From JAGRKR01 sp041397725 (GTDB taxonomy: Bacteria; Pseudomonadota; Alphaproteobacteria; Rhizobiales; Hyphomicrobiaceae): a stretch of DNA of 64,000 bases. Below, piece by piece: positions 43,021-52,425 of this stretch (position 1 is the first letter of the stretch; each line of letters opens with the position of its first letter). The stretch covers positions 248,001-312,000 of the forward strand of contig JAWKVZ010000003.1 in assembly GCA_041397725.1 (NCBI GenBank), read 5' to 3'. The notes beneath the pieces were generated by a model, which made no database searches, had not been told where the DNA came from, and worked only from the letters and a program-made list of their open reading frames with translations. The position numbers and the translations under genes were made by a program.

Positions 43021-43193
43021 TCGCTGCCCGCGCCGCACCCGGCGTGCCGGCGCGTCGCCCTGCGGTCCCTCCTGCCCACTCCTCCCGCGCTTAACTCCCA
43101 TCTCTCCATCGCGTGCCCGTTGCCGCCCGCCGCCGTTCGCGCGACACTGGGCGGTGACGGCCCCGGTCGCGGGGCGCAAGCAAGGGGATGCTC

Positions 43194-44222
43194 ATGAAGG
43201 GCGTGGTGTTCACCGGCAATTGCGGGCTCGAGATCCGGGATTTTCCCGATCCGACGCCGGGTGACGACGAGGTCGTGCTCGAGATCAAGGGCTCGGGCAT
43301 GTGCGGCACGGACCTGCACGTCTACCGCTCGCCGGATGCCGGTGGCGGCGGCGGCCGCTTCATCGCCGGCCACGAGCCGTGCGGCGTCGTCGTGGCGCGC
43401 GGCCGCGCCGTCCCCGAGCGCATGGCCCCGACCGACGCCCGCGTCATGGTGCACCACTACGACGGCTGCCGCGTCTGCGACAACTGCCAGACCGGCTGGA
43501 CGCAGCTCTGCGACGAGGGCTCGGTCGTCTATGGCCGCACCGGCCACGGCGCCCACGCCCGCTATATGAAGGTGCCCGTGCGCACGCTGGTGCCGCTGCC
43601 CGAGCAGCTCTCCTTCGCCGAGGGCGCGGCCATCTCCTGCGGCACCGGCACGGCCTATGGCGCGATCCGGCGCATGCACATGGAGGGCGGTACGAACGTC
43701 GTCGTCAGCGGCCAGGGCCCGGTCGGCCTCAGCGCCACCATGCTCGGCGCGGCCATGGGCGCCCGCGTCATCGCCGTCGACGTGGTGGCGGACCGCCTCG
43801 CCCGCGCCCGCGAGTTCGGCGCCGACGCCACCATCGACGCTTCCGCCGGCGATGTCGTCGCCCAGGTCAAGGACATGACGCACGGCAAGGGCGCCGACTA
43901 CGTGATCGAGTGCAGCGGCATTCCCGATGCGGCGGTGGCTGCCGTCCGCTCGGCGCGCACCTGGGGCACGGTTGCCTTCGTCGGCATGGGCAAGCCCGCC
44001 ATGATCGACATCACCGCCGACGTCATCCGCCGCCAGCTCACGCTGGTGGGCTCGTGGACCTTCAGCGCCACGGGCCAGGGCGAGTGCGCGCGCTTCTGCG
44101 CCGACCGCAAGCTGCCGGTGGAGAAGCTCTTCACGCACCGCTTCGCGCTCACGGACGCGGTCGAGGCCTACAAGCTCTTCAACACGCAGACGACCGGCAA
44201 GGGCGTCATCATCCCGTCCTGA
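43194..44222 (+). CDS. Zinc-dependent alcohol dehydrogenase (medium chain)
   Basis: 342 residues. Catalytic zinc ligands Cys37 (GMCGTDLH) and the GHE motif (His60, Glu61); structural zinc Cys at 92, 95, 98 and 106 (CRVCDNCQTGWTQLC). Rossmann motif GQGPVGLSATMLGAAMG. The substrate is an alcohol or polyol, not readable. I use the ATG at 43194 since AAGGGG is 6 nt upstream of it; the ATG at 43188 is too close to that site. Converges with the aldehyde dehydrogenase gene. Confidence 0.9.
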   Translation: MKGVVFTGNCGLEIRDFPDPTPGDDEVVLEIKGSGMCGTDLHVYRSPDAGGGGGRFIAGHEPCGVVVARGRAVPERMAPTDARVMVHHYDGCRVCDNCQTGWTQLCDEGSVVYGRTGHGAHARYMKVPVRTLVPLPEQLSFAEGAAISCGTGTAYGAIRRMHMEGGTNVVVSGQGPVGLSATMLGAAMGARVIAVDVVADRLARAREFGADATIDASAGDVVAQVKDMTHGKGADYVIECSGIPDAAVAAVRSARTWGTVAFVGMGKPAMIDITADVIRRQLTLVGSWTFSATGQGECARFCADRKLPVEKLFTHRFALTDAVEAYKLFNTQTTGKGVIIPS

Positions 44223-44241
44223 GCCCGCGCCGCCGCTGCCC

Positions 44242-45738
44242 TCAGGCCGGCGGCGGCGTGGTCAGGCTGATCGTCACGTTCTTGCGGTGGGTGAAGCTGT
44301 CGAGCATGCCCTCGAGCGAGAACTCGCGGCCGATGCCGGACTGCTTGACACCGCCGTAGGAGTGGCCGGGCACCTGGCCGAGGCCCTGGTTGATCTGCAC
44401 CCAGCCGGCCTCGACGGCGTGCGCGGTCCGGAGCGCGCGGCCGATGTCGCGCGTCCACACGTAGGCGGCGAGGCCGTAGTGGCTGTCGTTGGCCATGCGG
44501 ATGGCCTCGGCCTCGTCCGTCCAGCGGATGGCGACGAGCACCGGCCCGAAGATCTCCTCGCGCGCCAGCCGCCAGTCGTTGGAGGTGTTGGCGAACACGG
44601 TCGGCACGGCGAAATAGCCTTCGCTGAGCGGACCCGTCTTGGGCGGCATGCCGCCGAACACCAGCTTGGTGGCGGGGTTGGCGAGGCCTTCCTCCAGATA
44701 GCGGCAGACGCGCGTGAACTGCTTGTTGTTGATGATGGCGCCCATGTCGGTCGCCTCGTCCAGCGGGTCGCCGATCTTGAGCGCGCTCGTTTTGGCCTCG
44801 AGCTTGGCCAGGAAGTCGTCGAAGATGTCGGCGTGCAGGAAGAGGCGCGAACCGGCCGTGCACGACTGGCTCTGCCGCGTGAAGCGCATGGAGGCGATGA
44901 TGCCGTCGACCACCCAGTCCTCGTTGACGTCGGGATAGACGATGGAGGGCGACTTGCCGCCGAGCTCGAGGGAGACCGGCACGATGCGGTCGGCGGCCGC
45001 CTTCATGATGAGCTTGCCGACGTCGGTCGAGCCGGTGAAGGAGAGCTTGCGGATGCCCGGATGCGCGGAGAGCGCGCTGCCGCATTCCGCGCCGAGGCCG
45101 GTCAGCACGTTGAGCACGCCCTTGGGCAGCAGCTCCTGGCAGCGCTCGGCGATCCACAGCACGCCGAGGGGCGCGTCCTCGGCCGCCTTCAGCACCAGCG
45201 TGTTGCCGGCGCAGAGCGCGGGCGCGATCTTGAGCGAGCCGAGCAGCACCGGCGCGTTCCACGGGATGATGGCGCCGACGACGCCGATGGGCTCGCGCCG
45301 CGTATAGCTCAGCACGTGCTCGCCGAGCGGGATGGTCTCGCCCTTGAGCTCGCTGGCGAGCCCCCCGAAGTAGCGGAAGATGTCGGCGACGAGCCGCGCC
45401 TCGGGCCGCGCCTGGGTACGCAGCGCGTTGCCCGTCTCGCGCGCGACGATGCGGGCGAGGTCCTCGACCTCCGCCTCGATCAGGTCGGCGATGCGCTGCA
45501 GCAGGCGGCCGCGGTCGCGCGGGGCCACGCGCGACCAGGCGGGGAAGGCGGCGGTCGCCGCCCGGACGGCGCGGTCCACGTCCTCGGCGCCGCCGCGCGG
45601 CACGCTGGCGAAGGGATTCCGGTTGGCCGGGCTCTCGACGGCGATCTCGCGGCCGTCGGCGCTTTTCGTCCAGGCGCCGTCGATCAGCATGAGCTTGGCC
45701 TCGAGGCCGGTGGTGGATGAGGTCTCGGCAAGGGTCAT
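44242..45738 (-). CDS. NAD(P)-dependent aldehyde dehydrogenase (non-acylating)
   Basis: 498 residues. Glu of LELGGKSP and the catalytic Cys of RQSQSCTAG are present, with PWNAPVLLG and FTGSTDVGK for cofactor binding. It oxidises an aldehyde to the acid. The start at 45738 has AGGAGA 8 nt upstream. Its stop is 20 bp from that of the alcohol dehydrogenase, convergently arranged; together they could oxidise an alcohol to an acid, though they are not one operon. Confidence 0.92.
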   Translation of the reverse strand: MTLAETSSTTGLEAKLMLIDGAWTKSADGREIAVESPANRNPFASVPRGGAEDVDRAVRAATAAFPAWSRVAPRDRGRLLQRIADLIEAEVEDLARIVARETGNALRTQARPEARLVADIFRYFGGLASELKGETIPLGEHVLSYTRREPIGVVGAIIPWNAPVLLGSLKIAPALCAGNTLVLKAAEDAPLGVLWIAERCQELLPKGVLNVLTGLGAECGSALSAHPGIRKLSFTGSTDVGKLIMKAAADRIVPVSLELGGKSPSIVYPDVNEDWVVDGIIASMRFTRQSQSCTAGSRLFLHADIFDDFLAKLEAKTSALKIGDPLDEATDMGAIINNKQFTRVCRYLEEGLANPATKLVFGGMPPKTGPLSEGYFAVPTVFANTSNDWRLAREEIFGPVLVAIRWTDEAEAIRMANDSHYGLAAYVWTRDIGRALRTAHAVEAGWVQINQGLGQVPGHSYGGVKQSGIGREFSLEGMLDSFTHRKNVTISLTTPPPA

Positions 45739-45945
45739 GGCGGGTCTCCTGGGCGGGTGTCCTGGCTGGAACGGTGGGACGGGTGCGGCACGCGGGCGGG
45801 CGCCGTGGAGGCAGCCTGGGTCCTGAGCCTGCTGCCCGGCACCATACACGCACCGCGTCCGCCGGGTCGAGGGCGGCGGCCGCTCCGGCGACGGCGGCTT
45901 AACGTTTTCGGGCTAGAGTTCCGGGGGATGGCGCGGAGGCGACGG

Positions 45946-46161
45946 ATGACACGGCTCATGGCTTTCTGCGCCGAGGTGCTCGCCACCTACCTCGTGCTGA
46001 TGGGCTTGAGCGTCCTCACGATCTGGGGATGGCGGGGCTTCGACGACGTGGGCCAGCTCCTGCTGCTTGGCGCCGCCGTCGTGCACGTCTGGGGCGCCAT
46101 CAAGGTCGTCGTCCAGATGCGGCTGCGCGGCTTCTGGCTCGCCCGGCTCGACCGCATCTGA
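45946..46161 (+). CDS. Small two-helix membrane protein
   Basis: About 71 residues with two membrane helices (LMAFCAEVLATYLVLMGLSVLTIWG and LLLLGAAVVHVWGAIKVVVQM). GGAGG six nt before the ATG at 45946 favours this start over one six codons upstream (45928). No family recognised. Confidence 0.6.
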   Translation: MTRLMAFCAEVLATYLVLMGLSVLTIWGWRGFDDVGQLLLLGAAVVHVWGAIKVVVQMRLRGFWLARLDRI

Positions 46162-46264
46162 CGGCCAGCGCGGGTCCATTATTCTCCTCCGCCCCCGTCG
46201 CACTTTCGGCGCGATCGCGTGCGCAGTAAGGTTGGCGCGACGATCGTCCGTCCGGGGGGAGCCC

Positions 46265-48023
46265 ATGAACACCGAAGAGAGCCTGGCGCTGCTGGCGCGG
46301 GGCAGGGAGGCCTGGAACGCCTGGGCTGCCGAGATGCTGGCCGAGAAGGCCCGGCTGGAGGCGGCGGGGGAGTGGGCGGTCGAGGGCTGGGGCGCCGGCA
46401 AGAACGAGGCGACGACGGCGTGGCAGGTCGCGGCCCGCGTAGATTTCCGGGGGCACACCTTCGCGGTGAGCGTCTCGTTCGACGGCTTCGTGTTTCCGGG
46501 GGACGCGGGGTTTGAAGGGGCGACGTTCGGGGGACGCGGGGTTCCGCGGGGCGACGTTCTCGGGGAGCGCGGGGTTCGACGGGCGACGTTCTCGGGAGAG
46601 ACGCGCGGTTCGACAAGGCGACGTTCTCGGGGACCGCGGGGTTCAGGGAGGCGACGTTCTCGGGGGCGCGTGGTTCGACAAGGCGACGTTCTCGGGGGAC
46701 GCGTGGTTCGACAAGGCGACGTTCTCGGGGACCGAGTGGTTCAGAGAGGCGTTATTCTCGGGGGACGCATGGTTCAGCGAGGCGACGTTCAAAGGGGAGG
46801 CGTGGTTCCTTGAGGCGATATTGTCGGGGGACGCATGGTTCGAGAAGGCGACATTTGTGGAGCGCGCATGGTTCGGAGGGACGACGTTCAAGCGGCGCGT
46901 TTGGTTCTATGCTGCGACGTTTTCTGGGGACGGAAGGTTCGAAAAGACGACTTTGGAGGGGGAAGCAGGGTTCCAAAAGGCTACCTTTTCGCGGGATGCG
47001 AGATTCGATAATTCTCTGTTCAAGGGGCACGTGTGGTTCGAGAATGCAACGTTCTCCGGCGGTACGTTTCTAACCCGGATTACATTCTTAGGAGTTGCGT
47101 GGTTTCTCCAAGCTCGCTTCGACGGCTATACCATCTTCGACGATGCGCGCTTCGAGCGGGAGGCGCGGTTCACGGCCATGCGCGGCGAGAGCTACTTCTC
47201 GCTGCGCGGCGCGACGTTCCTCCAGGTGCCGGATTTCGAGCAGGCGCATTTCGCAGAGGCGCCGCGGCTCGACGTGCTCCGGATCGAGCCCGCGAAGCAG
47301 ATTGGCGACGGCGACACCACGGCGCGCTGGCGGGCGCTGAAGCGGCTCGCAGTGCAGGGCCACGACCACGAGCGCGAGCAGCGCTTCTTCGCCGAGGAGC
47401 TGAAGAGCCTGCGCGGCAGCACGGACTGGGCGCTGCCGAGGCCCCTCAACCTGTTCCGCTCGGACGCGCCCCTCTGGCAGAACGGCACGCGCTACTGGTT
47501 CGGCCGGCTCTATCAGGCGTTCTCCGACTTCGGCCGCTCGATCGTGCGCCCGCTGGCGTGGCTGGCGGTGTTCACGGGGCTGTTCACCTGGGCCTATCTC
47601 TCGGCGCACATGGCGGCGCGGCAGCCGGCCTATCCAAGCGGGGCGACGGCGTGGCTCGCGCGCGCCCTCGGCCATGCGGTGACGGCGCGCGCGGGCGGGC
47701 TGCTGCCGGTGGTGGCGGCGCCGAGGCCACTCGCCTGCCTCGCCGGGCCGGAGGATCCGCTCGGTGAGGCGTTCTCGCTGGCGCTCGGCAAGGCGACGCT
47801 GGTCGGCGGCCTCACGGCGGGCGAGAAGCAGGCGCAGACCTATGCCTGCCTGTTCGGCCTGCACATCGAGCGGGGCAAGGCGCAGCCGCGCCACCTGCCG
47901 GACCAGTTCACGCCGGTGATCCCGACCTGGGTAGTGGCGCTCGGCCTGCTGCAGACGGTTTTGTCGGCGGCGCTGATCTTCCTGGCGCTGCTCGCCGTGC
48001 GCAACCACTTCCGCATCCGCTGA
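46265..48023 (+). pseudogene. Pentapeptide-repeat membrane protein gene with several frame breaks
   Basis: Starts at ATG 46265 (GGGGGGAG upstream) with a helical N-terminus (EESLALLARGREAWNAWAAEM). From about 46500 it becomes a Pentapeptide_3-type repeat of 11 residues (G-D-A-W-F-D-K-A-T-F-S) that runs to about 47070. The last 270 residues carry two membrane helices (PLAWLAVFTGLFTWAYLSA and VVALGLLQTVLSAALIFLALLA). Comparison of repeat units shows missing or extra bases between 46520 and 46670 (for example TTC-GGG in place of TTC-TCG-GGG), so the 5' and 3' parts are in different frames. Either a decayed gene, a phase-variable one, or base-calling errors in G-runs. Confidence 0.72.
46664..47062 (+). 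repeat. 33-bp tandem coding repeat
   Basis: About twelve consecutive 33-bp units, each encoding one 11-residue pentapeptide-type repeat. Units at the 5' side are nearly identical in DNA; those further 3' diverge and are less GC-rich. Boundaries are approximate. Near-identical units are prone to slippage, which may explain the frame breaks just upstream. Confidence 0.7.
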
Positions 48024-48052
48024 GGCGCGGCCGGTCCCCCGCTTCACTTGTC

Positions 48053-48075
48053 GTCCTCGGCTTCATGCCGAGGAC
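48053..48075. repeat. Inverted repeat, dispersed intergenic type (unit 1)
   Basis: GTCCTCGGC (48053-48061) and GCCGAGGAC (48067-48075), loop TTCAT. Located 30 bp after the pentapeptide gene, so it may also slow or end transcription. The sequence style is that of intergenic repeats scattered through Rhizobiales genomes. Confidence 0.6.
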
Positions 48076-48168
48076 CCATGGTGCAACGGGCTCGGGACCG
48101 GTGTGGGGCAGGCGCGGGCGGCGGGCGCGGGCCGGACCACGACGACCGCAGCCTGTGGAGGGATGGAT

Positions 48169-48187
48169 CCTCGGGCCAGGCCCGAGG
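48169..48187. repeat. Inverted repeat, dispersed intergenic type (unit 2)
   Basis: CCTCGGGCC and GGCCCGAGG around a single A; perfect 9-bp arms. In one frame it reads as the spurious MDPRARPEDD-type peptide often annotated by mistake in these genomes. Confidence 0.65.
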
Positions 48188-48231
48188 ATGACAGTTGGTG
48201 GTGAGGCGCGGTGGTTCGGCCGCCGACTGCA

Positions 48232-48289
48232 CGACCGAGAGTGGCGGCGGCGGCCGCCTCCGCGGCCGTGACGTAGAGGGTGGGCCGCG
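48232..48289. repeat. 58-bp direct repeat, copy 1
   Basis: Matches copy 2 (48482-48539) at all but about four positions, 250 bp apart. It includes a GC-rich imperfect palindrome and the invariant run CGGCCGTGACGTAGA. Confidence 0.75.
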
Positions 48290-48481
48290 CGCGAGGATGA
48301 CCGTGTGGGGTGCGGCGGGCGACGCGCTCTCCCTCTTGCCGTCCTCCGGATCGTCATGGCCGCGTCATGGCGGAGCCGTGCCAACAAGGGGCCACGGCCA
48401 CCCACGCCAGGATCGGGGGACCTCGACCGCGTTCACGCAGGCATTCCCTTGCCGGCAACGAGCCAAACCGTTCCGTCCGCG

Positions 48482-48539
48482 CGACCAAAAGTGGCGGAGG
48501 CGGCCGCCTCCGCGGCCGTGACGTAGAAGGTGGGCCGCG
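48482..48539. repeat. 58-bp direct repeat, copy 2, with perfect 20-bp palindrome
   Basis: Copy 2 of the repeat at 48232. Positions 48494-48513 form a perfect 20-bp palindrome centred on a NotI-like CGGCCG core. Role unknown. Confidence 0.75.
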
Positions 48540-48700
48540 AACGCCGGTCGTGTGTGAGGCAGCCGCAGGCCGCGCGCCGGCCGACAGGCAAGGGCTTGTG
48601 GGCGGAGCGGCGGGCGGCCAACGTCGTGCGTGCGGTGGGCCCGGAACTGCGCTAGCGTCCGGCGTTTGCCCGAGCGGAGGGCAGGGCGCGGGAGGGCGGC

Positions 48701-49606
48701 GTGGCGCGGGACAACCTGGTGGCGGAAAGCACGCCGGCACAGGCCCTCAGGGCGATATTCTGCATGGTCGGCGGCGTGGCGCTGCTCTCGCTCAACGACG
48801 GCATCGTCAAGGTGCTCGTCGCGACCTATCCGGTGGGCCAGCTTCTGTTCCTCAGAAGCCTGTTCGTCATCCCGTGGATCCTGCTGCTCGCGCATTTCTC
48901 CGGCGGCCTGTCGACGCTGCGCGTGAGCCACGTCAAGGGCCATGCGCTGCGGGCGATCTGCGTCATCGCCAGCGGCTTCTTCTTCGTGACGGGGCTCATC
49001 TACCTGCCGCTCGCCGACGCCATCGCCATCACCTTCACCGGGCCGATCTTCATCACCGCCATGGCGCCGCTCGTGCTCGGCGAGCGCGTGGGCTGGCGGC
49101 GCTGGCTCGCGGTGCTCGTCGGCTTCCTCGGCGTGCTCGTGATCCTCAGGCCCGGTACGGCGGCCATGCAGTGGGCCATGCTGCTGCCGCTCGGGGCGGC
49201 GCTGGCCAGCGGCATGCGCGATCTCATCACGCGGCGCATCGCGTCCTCGGAGACGACGGTCGCCGTGCTGTTCGTGACGACGACGGCGGTGCTCGTCGCG
49301 GGCTTGCTGACGTTTCCGCTGGGCTGGGTGCCGTTCCGGGCGCGGGACCTGTGGATCTTCGGCCTCAGCAGCGTGATCTTCACGACGGCGCACTACCTCA
49401 TGGTGGAGGCCTTCCGCAACGGCGAGGCGGCACTGATCGCGCCCTTCAAGTACACCTCGCTCGTGTGGGGCGTGCTGTTCGGCTACCTGCTGTTCAACCA
49501 CCTGCCGGACGGCTGGACCATGCTCGGCGCCGGCATCGTCGTGCTGGCCGGCCTCTACATCGCCCATCGCGAGCGCGTGCGCCGCAAGCAGCAGGCGGCG
49601 GCGTAG
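48701..49606 (+). CDS. EamA/DMT-superfamily transporter
   Basis: 301 residues, ten membrane helices as two EamA halves. Marks: ALLSLNDGIVKVL in helix 1, LPLADAIAITFTGPIF, LGERVGWRRWLAVLVGFLGV and, in half two, FKYTSLVWGVLFGYLLF. These transporters export amino acids or other metabolites. GTG start with GGGAGG upstream. No neighbour hints at the substrate. Confidence 0.9.
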   Translation: MARDNLVAESTPAQALRAIFCMVGGVALLSLNDGIVKVLVATYPVGQLLFLRSLFVIPWILLLAHFSGGLSTLRVSHVKGHALRAICVIASGFFFVTGLIYLPLADAIAITFTGPIFITAMAPLVLGERVGWRRWLAVLVGFLGVLVILRPGTAAMQWAMLLPLGAALASGMRDLITRRIASSETTVAVLFVTTTAVLVAGLLTFPLGWVPFRARDLWIFGLSSVIFTTAHYLMVEAFRNGEAALIAPFKYTSLVWGVLFGYLLFNHLPDGWTMLGAGIVVLAGLYIAHRERVRRKQQAAA

Positions 49607-49714
49607 GGCAGGGTCACAGTTGCGCGAGATGGTCGCTTCGCGACTTCCAGCCGCGGACATTGCCGCCTAGATTTGCGGCGCACGCTTCGTCGGCCACTGG
49701 CAGGAGCCCGACCG

Positions 49715-50866
49715 ATGCACGATCACGGCGACGACCACGCGCACGATCATCACGGCGGCCATGACCATGACGGGCATGGTCATCACCACCACCATCATCA
49801 TCACGCGCAAACGGCGGGCGCAGGCGCTCAGCCGCTCAGCCGGCGTGCGCTCATCGGCTCGGTTGCCGCGCTCGGGGCCTCGGCCGCGCTGCCCGGCATG
49901 GCCTGGGCCACGGTTCCGGCGGTGGCCGCCGACATGGCCAAGGCCGTAGGCGCCTGGCTCGCCGCGCTTTCGCCGGCGCTCCGGCGCAAGGCCGTGCTCG
50001 GCTGGTCGAGTCGGCGGCGCGGCGACTGGCATTATATTCCGCGCGGGCGGCCCGGCGTCACGCTGAAGGAGATGGGCGCGGCCCAGACCAAGGCGCTCTG
50101 GGACGTGCTCGCGACACTGCTGAGCCGGCGCGGTGTCCAGCAGATCGAAGGCATCATCAAGCTCGAGCGTGTGCTCGGCGAGCTCACCGACAATCTCGAG
50201 TTCCGCGATCCCGCCAACTACGCGCTCGTCGTCTTCGGAAACCCGGCCGGCGCCGCGCCCTGGGCCTGGCGCTTCGAAGGGCATCACCTGTCGGTCAGCG
50301 TCATGGTGGCGCCGGGGCATGGCGTCGGCGTCACGCCGGCTTTCTTCGGCGCCAATCCGGCGAAGGTGCCGAGCCGTCATCGTCACGCCGGCTTCCGCCT
50401 CCTGGGGGGCGAGGAGGACGCGGTGTTCTCCCTCGTCGGCTCGCTCGATGGCGCGCTGCGCGCCGCCGCCGTGATCGGCGAACGCTCGCTGGGCGACATC
50501 GTCGCCGGCCCCGGCCGCGAGGACGAGCTCAAGCGCTACCAGGGCGTTGCGCTCGCGCGTCTCAACGAGGCGCAGACGGCCGGCGTCATGCGCATCCTGG
50601 AGCTTTTTACGGGCACGCTGCGGCCGGAGCTCGCGTCGGCGGCGATGGCGCGGGTGACGGAGGCCGGCGTGGGCGCGCTGCATTTCGCCTGGGCGGGCAG
50701 TCCGACGCGCGGGCGTCCGCATTATTTCCGGGTGCACGGGCCGAAAACGCTGGTCGAGTACGACAACACCCAGGACGGCGCCAATCACGTGCACTCCGTG
50801 TGGATCGATCCCGAGGGGGCGTTCGGCCGCGATCTCCTGAAGAAGCACTACCGCGACGCGCACTGA
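49715..50866 (+). CDS. DUF3500 protein with His-rich N-terminus and Tat-like signal
   Basis: About 383 residues. Residues 1-30 are extremely His/Asp-rich, including eight consecutive His. Then LSRRALIGSVAALGASAALPG resembles a Tat signal peptide. The rest fits DUF3500 (WHYIPRGRPGVTLKEM, AAPWAWRFEGHHLSVS, HYFRVHGPKTLVEYDN split by variation, GANHVHSVWID), a family of unknown activity. AGGAG before the ATG at 49715. A His-rich stretch ahead of a signal peptide is unusual; if the signal is cleaved, the His tract would be removed. Confidence 0.82.
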   Translation: MHDHGDDHAHDHHGGHDHDGHGHHHHHHHHAQTAGAGAQPLSRRALIGSVAALGASAALPGMAWATVPAVAADMAKAVGAWLAALSPALRRKAVLGWSSRRRGDWHYIPRGRPGVTLKEMGAAQTKALWDVLATLLSRRGVQQIEGIIKLERVLGELTDNLEFRDPANYALVVFGNPAGAAPWAWRFEGHHLSVSVMVAPGHGVGVTPAFFGANPAKVPSRHRHAGFRLLGGEEDAVFSLVGSLDGALRAAAVIGERSLGDIVAGPGREDELKRYQGVALARLNEAQTAGVMRILELFTGTLRPELASAAMARVTEAGVGALHFAWAGSPTRGRPHYFRVHGPKTLVEYDNTQDGANHVHSVWIDPEGAFGRDLLKKHYRDAH

Positions 50867-50891
50867 GAGGCGGGCCGGCCGGTCGCGCGGG

Positions 50892-51617
50892 TCACCGGCT
50901 CAGCGCGCCTTGGCGTCCGGGGGTGTCGAGCGGCGTCCAGAGCCGCGCCTGCATCGCCGCGTCGCCGTGCGCCAGGATGACGTTGAACGCCCGCTTGCGG
51001 CGCCCGGGGTCGGAACCGGGGGCCGCGGTGGTGCCGATGGCGTCGTGCTCTCGGGCGGAGGCGCGCACGCCCGGCATGAAGTCGACACGCCAGGCGCCAT
51101 TCTCCTTGAAGAAGTCGACGCGCAGTCCGCCGGCGACGGCGAGCGCCAGCATCATCCAATCGTCCGCGTACTCGCGGGGGCCGAACCAGCCGACGGCTCG
51201 ACCGCGGCCGACGGGCAGAACGGCAAGCAGTGCTACGTCCGTGAAGGGGCGGTGCGGCTGGCTGCGTCGCCAGGCGGCGTGGAGGGCTTGCGGGCTTGCC
51301 GGCGCGCGCAGAGCCTCGATGGTCATGCGTCCGCTGTAGACAGCCTGGCGCAGCCCGAGGGCGGCGATGCAGTCGATGGTGGGGAGCGCTAGCAGGGTGG
51401 CCTCGTCGGCCACGAGTGCGAGCCTGCGTGCCCGCATCTCGAAGTCCAGCGTGCGCTGTGCAACCTCGGTTGCGGCAGTGTCGAACCGGTCCGCGCGGAG
51501 AGCGGTCTGGTAGCGTGCCCACGCGCCCTGCGGGCCGGCACGGTCGCCCAGCAGGAGGGCACCGGCGAGAAGAATGCCGGCGCCGAGGAGGGTGAAAAGC
51601 AGGATTCGTCTGATCAT
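50892..51617 (-). CDS. Membrane-anchored hypothetical protein
   Basis: 241 residues. One N-terminal helix (ILLFTLLGAGILLAGALLLG) anchors an extracytoplasmic domain of mixed alpha/beta character (WARYQTALRADRFDTAATEV; WMMLALAVAGGLRVDFFKENGAWRVDFMP split by variation). It looks like the helical plus NTF2-like layout of DUF4878-type proteins, but I cannot confirm that. It converges with the DUF3500 gene. Confidence 0.65.
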   Translation of the reverse strand: MIRRILLFTLLGAGILLAGALLLGDRAGPQGAWARYQTALRADRFDTAATEVAQRTLDFEMRARRLALVADEATLLALPTIDCIAALGLRQAVYSGRMTIEALRAPASPQALHAAWRRSQPHRPFTDVALLAVLPVGRGRAVGWFGPREYADDWMMLALAVAGGLRVDFFKENGAWRVDFMPGVRASAREHDAIGTTAAPGSDPGRRKRAFNVILAHGDAAMQARLWTPLDTPGRQGALSR

Positions 51618-51666
51618 GCCGGCCAGTATCGCCCCGAAGGGCTCTACATCCGGTTAGGCGGCATGG

Positions 51667-52200
51667 TTAAATCCCGGCGGCCTCGCGCTTCAGTCGCCGG
51701 ACCTGAGAGGTGAAGACGGCGAAACAGGCCCCGAAGAAGGCAAAGGTGCCGAGCCCCGTCAGCAGTCCCTCGCGAGGCTCGAGGGCGACGACCGCGAGGC
51801 CGCCCGCGGCCAGGAGCGCCGAGATGATGGCGAGTGCGACGAGCCAGCGGCGGCCGAGCGACCGGGCTTGCGTCATCTGCGCCTCGCGCAGGGTCAGCCG
51901 CTCGTCGGATCGGGCGTAGCCCTTGATCAGCGAGGACACGAAGAGCTGAAACGAGACGGTGAGCAGTGTGATGAGCGCGAGTGTCAGAATCAGGTTGGAC
52001 GAGACGCCGACGGCAGCGATGGCGACGGTTGCCGGCAGGAAGACCATATAGGCCGTCTTGAGCTGGCGCTTGAGGGCGCGCTCGGCAGCGTCGTCGGGCA
52101 CGATGCGGCCCTTGGCGAGGACGCCGAACGGATAGAACACCGTGCGCCCCTGCGGGTCTGTCTTGAAGCTTGCACCGGTCAGCCCATCGAAATAGCCCAT
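51667..52200 (-). CDS. Hypothetical four-helix membrane protein
   Basis: 177 residues. The N-terminal soluble part contains TDPQGRTVFYPFGVLAKG, a motif seen in a family of small bacterial membrane proteins that starts with G-R-x-x-F-x-P-x-G. Two pairs of membrane helices follow (MVFLPATVAIAAVG, LILTLALITLLTVSF; LVALAIISALLAAGGLAVVA, GLGTFAFFGACFAVF). Function unknown. Confidence 0.7.
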   Translation of the reverse strand: MGYFDGLTGASFKTDPQGRTVFYPFGVLAKGRIVPDDAAERALKRQLKTAYMVFLPATVAIAAVGVSSNLILTLALITLLTVSFQLFVSSLIKGYARSDERLTLREAQMTQARSLGRRWLVALAIISALLAAGGLAVVALEPREGLLTGLGTFAFFGACFAVFTSQVRRLKREAAGI

Positions 52201-52425
52201 GTTGCTCTCCGCATTATGCTCAATTGCAAAAACAACGTTCAGTCGCCTCTGGACCGCATGTGGGAGAGGGCGGCGTGGATGTCAAGGGCGGGGGCAGTGC
52301 GGGGCGCGGGCGCGCCGTGGCAGGATGGCGGCGGGTGATTGACTCGGCGCCCCCTCGCGCGTTCACTCGGGGCGGCGCGCCAGGCATCGGGCCGCTGCGC
52401 CCCTCGGAAGGACCATCGCCGCCTC

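Larger units (their letters stand above)
48024..48700. other. 677-bp non-coding, repeat-rich region
   Basis: No convincing gene. It contains two dispersed-type inverted repeats (48053-48075 and 48169-48187) and a pair of 58-bp direct repeats (48232-48289 and 48482-48539). The 3' end supplies the promoter and GGGAGG site of the gene at 48701. Confidence 0.6.

Noticed and set aside
46500..46680. Programmed ribosomal frameshift in the pentapeptide gene
   Set aside because: Several indels of different size occur, with no slippery heptamer plus structure at one defined site.
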